Shown here piece by piece: positions 5,526-6,279 of a stretch of 6,279 bases of DNA. Position numbers and translations under genes: made by a program. Below the pieces are notes generated by a model that was not told where the DNA came from, searched no databases, and saw only the letters and a program-made list of their open reading frames with translations. This DNA is from an uncultured Lachnospiraceae bacterium. GTDB lineage: Bacteria > Bacillota_A > Clostridia > Lachnospirales > Lachnospiraceae. The DNA is taken from positions 1 to 6,279 of the forward strand of contig CAJKKX010000147.1 in assembly GCA_905200565.1 (NCBI GenBank), written 5' to 3'. How positions within the stretch are numbered: position 1 is the stretch's first letter; each line of letters begins with the position of its first letter.

Positions 5526-6118
5526 ACTATATCCTCCTCTATCTTTATTTCCCATTCATTTTTCTCTAACAGTTCTTCCGCTCCCTCCTCATGAATCACC
5601 TTGAGGAAGGCAAGGAACACCCTCATATCGAAATTTTTAACCTCTTCGATCATCAGCTCCACAGCCGTATCCAGAGGAAAAGCCCGCCGATAGGGCCTGT
5701 CGGCAATCAGCGCCGCACATACGTCACAGACTCTTAAAATCCTCGCCCCAATGGGGATATCCTCTCCCTCCCGGTTTGCCGGATAACCTGTTCCATCAAA
5801 ATTTTCATGATGATATAAAATACTTTCCAAAATAAAATTAGAATATTCTTTCTGCACCAGCATGGCATATCCGAGGGTGGAATGGCTTCTCACATATCTC
5901 ATTTCTTCGATATTCAGCCGGTCCTCCTTCTGATAGATATATTTCGTCACTTCCAGTTTCCCCACATCATGAAGCATACCTGCCACAGCCATCTCATAGC
6001 ATTCGTCCTCCGGCAGCCCCAGTTCCCCGGCCACCCGGTACGCAAGGTTACTGACGCAGATTCCATGTGATATTTCCTTCACCATTTGCTTTTCCAGATT
6101 GGTCAACTCATTTTCCAT
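5522..6118 (-). CDS. HD-GYP domain protein, probable cyclic di-GMP phosphodiesterase
   Basis: The 198-residue protein is a stand-alone HD-GYP domain with no receiver, PAS or membrane segment. Metal-binding positions of the family are present: H18, HDVGK (50-54), H79, the HH pair in YHHENFDGTGYP (102-113, GYP at 111-113) and D132, followed by DRPYRRAF (140-147). HD-GYP enzymes of this kind usually hydrolyse cyclic di-GMP; since the GYP motif is intact, catalysis is plausible, though other cyclic dinucleotides cannot be excluded. The C-terminus is a charged helix (EELLEKNEWEIKIEED). The ATG overlaps the end of hemZ by 11 bp and has no strong ribosome binding site of its own (the nearest purine run, AGGGA, is about 12 nt upstream), so its translation probably depends on hemZ. 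Its TGA overlaps the hisS ATG. Placement between a porphyrin gene and tRNA synthetases gives no direct clue to its signal input. Confidence 0.92.
   Translation of the reverse strand: MENELTNLEKQMVKEISHGICVSNLAYRVAGELGLPEDECYEMAVAGMLHDVGKLEVTKYIYQKEDRLNIEEMRYVRSHSTLGYAMLVQKEYSNFILESILYHHENFDGTGYPANREGEDIPIGARILRVCDVCAALIADRPYRRAFPLDTAVELMIEEVKNFDMRVFLAFLKVIHEEGAEELLEKNEWEIKIEEDIV
5533..5538 (-). promoter_or_regulatory. Consensus ribosome binding site of hisS, inside the HD-GYP coding end
   Basis: On the minus strand this is a perfect AGGAGG, 7 nt before the hisS ATG (5525) and within the last codons of the upstream gene. With the ATGA stop/start overlap it allows both re-initiation and independent entry, and it decides the start against the frame's earlier ATG at 5555. 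Confidence 0.78.
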
Positions 6119-6279
6119 ACTTCAAAAATCCCTGTTTTTTACGTTCTATCATTTCATCGATTCTCTCGATATAATTTTTAATATCCTTCACATTCTCGAT
6201 GCGGTCAATGCGGTCAGCCGCCTGTACGACCTTCGTAGAAGCCCCTGCCCCCAACGCCAGAATCGACTGTTTCTCCTCC
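6108..6279 (-). CDS. hemZ: Oxygen-independent coproporphyrinogen III dehydrogenase-like radical SAM protein HemZ, C-terminal 56 residues
   Basis: This is a frame open from the right edge of the window to a TGA (6110-6108). Visible residues include EEKQSILALGAGASTK, then ADRIDRIENVKDIKNYIERI and DEMIERKKQGFLKYGK. The LGAGA.SK segment followed by 'R.ENVKD...YI.RIDEMIERK' is the typical C-terminus of HemZ-type proteins, a HemN-related radical SAM group tied to anaerobic haem or porphyrin metabolism. The radical SAM cysteines lie outside the window, so activity cannot be judged. The last codons overlap the HD-GYP start in another frame (11 bp), so the two are co-transcribed. The assignment is by C-terminal resemblance from memory. 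Confidence 0.82.
   Translation of the reverse strand, partial: EEKQSILALGAGASTKVVQAADRIDRIENVKDIKNYIERIDEMIERKKQGFLKYGK

Noticed and set aside
5526..5555. Upstream ATG at 5555 as start of hisS
   Set aside because: The perfect AGGAGG at 5533-5538 and the ATGA overlap favour 5525. The extra ten residues (M-G-N-K-D-R...) do not resemble HisRS.

Overview
The window looks like a chromosomal segment of a Clostridia-class Firmicute, most likely a Lachnospiraceae-type gut or rumen anaerobe. This is inferred from protein resemblance recalled from memory (RarA, HemZ, HisRS, YesL and DUF1002 sequences), from the hemZ-HD-hisS-aspS gene order, and from strong AGGAGG-type ribosome binding sites. Base composition is moderate and coding density is high.

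Right half, minus strand (6279 down to 2209): a compact operon reads hemZ (only its last 56 codons are in the window), an HD-GYP phosphodiesterase, hisS, then an aspS-derived gene. hemZ and the HD-GYP gene overlap by 11 bp. The HD-GYP gene and hisS overlap by an ATGA. hisS and the aspS-derived gene are 47 bp apart. A strong bidirectional terminator at 2149-2185 ends the operon.

The unusual element is the last gene. Its first ~415 residues are a good bacterial aspartyl-tRNA synthetase: OB-fold, class II motifs 1 and 2, and the GAD insertion. At a Leu-Gly-Ala-Asp sequence (residues 413-416, near 2980-2991) it switches in frame into a DUF1002 (YpuA-like) protein that runs to the stop. The second part of the AspRS catalytic core, with motif 3, and the signal peptide expected of DUF1002 proteins are both missing. 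The simplest reading is an in-frame deletion joining two neighbouring genes (aspS and a downstream DUF1002 gene) at a short shared sequence. An assembly chimera is a serious alternative, because a cell with only this gene could not charge tRNA-Asp.

Middle, plus strand (1462-2136): a YesL/DUF624 membrane protein with its own sigma-A-like promoter. It converges on the fused gene and shares the terminator.

Left, minus strand (1282 down to 1): a second operon is read divergently from yesL, with a good promoter at 1312-1340. It holds a four-helix membrane protein of unknown function, a polysaccharide deacetylase with a lipoprotein-type signal, and the first 50 codons of rarA (replication-associated recombination ATPase). 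The 179-bp gap 1283-1461 therefore carries two divergent promoters. I saw no RNA gene, mobile element, CRISPR array or T-box leader.
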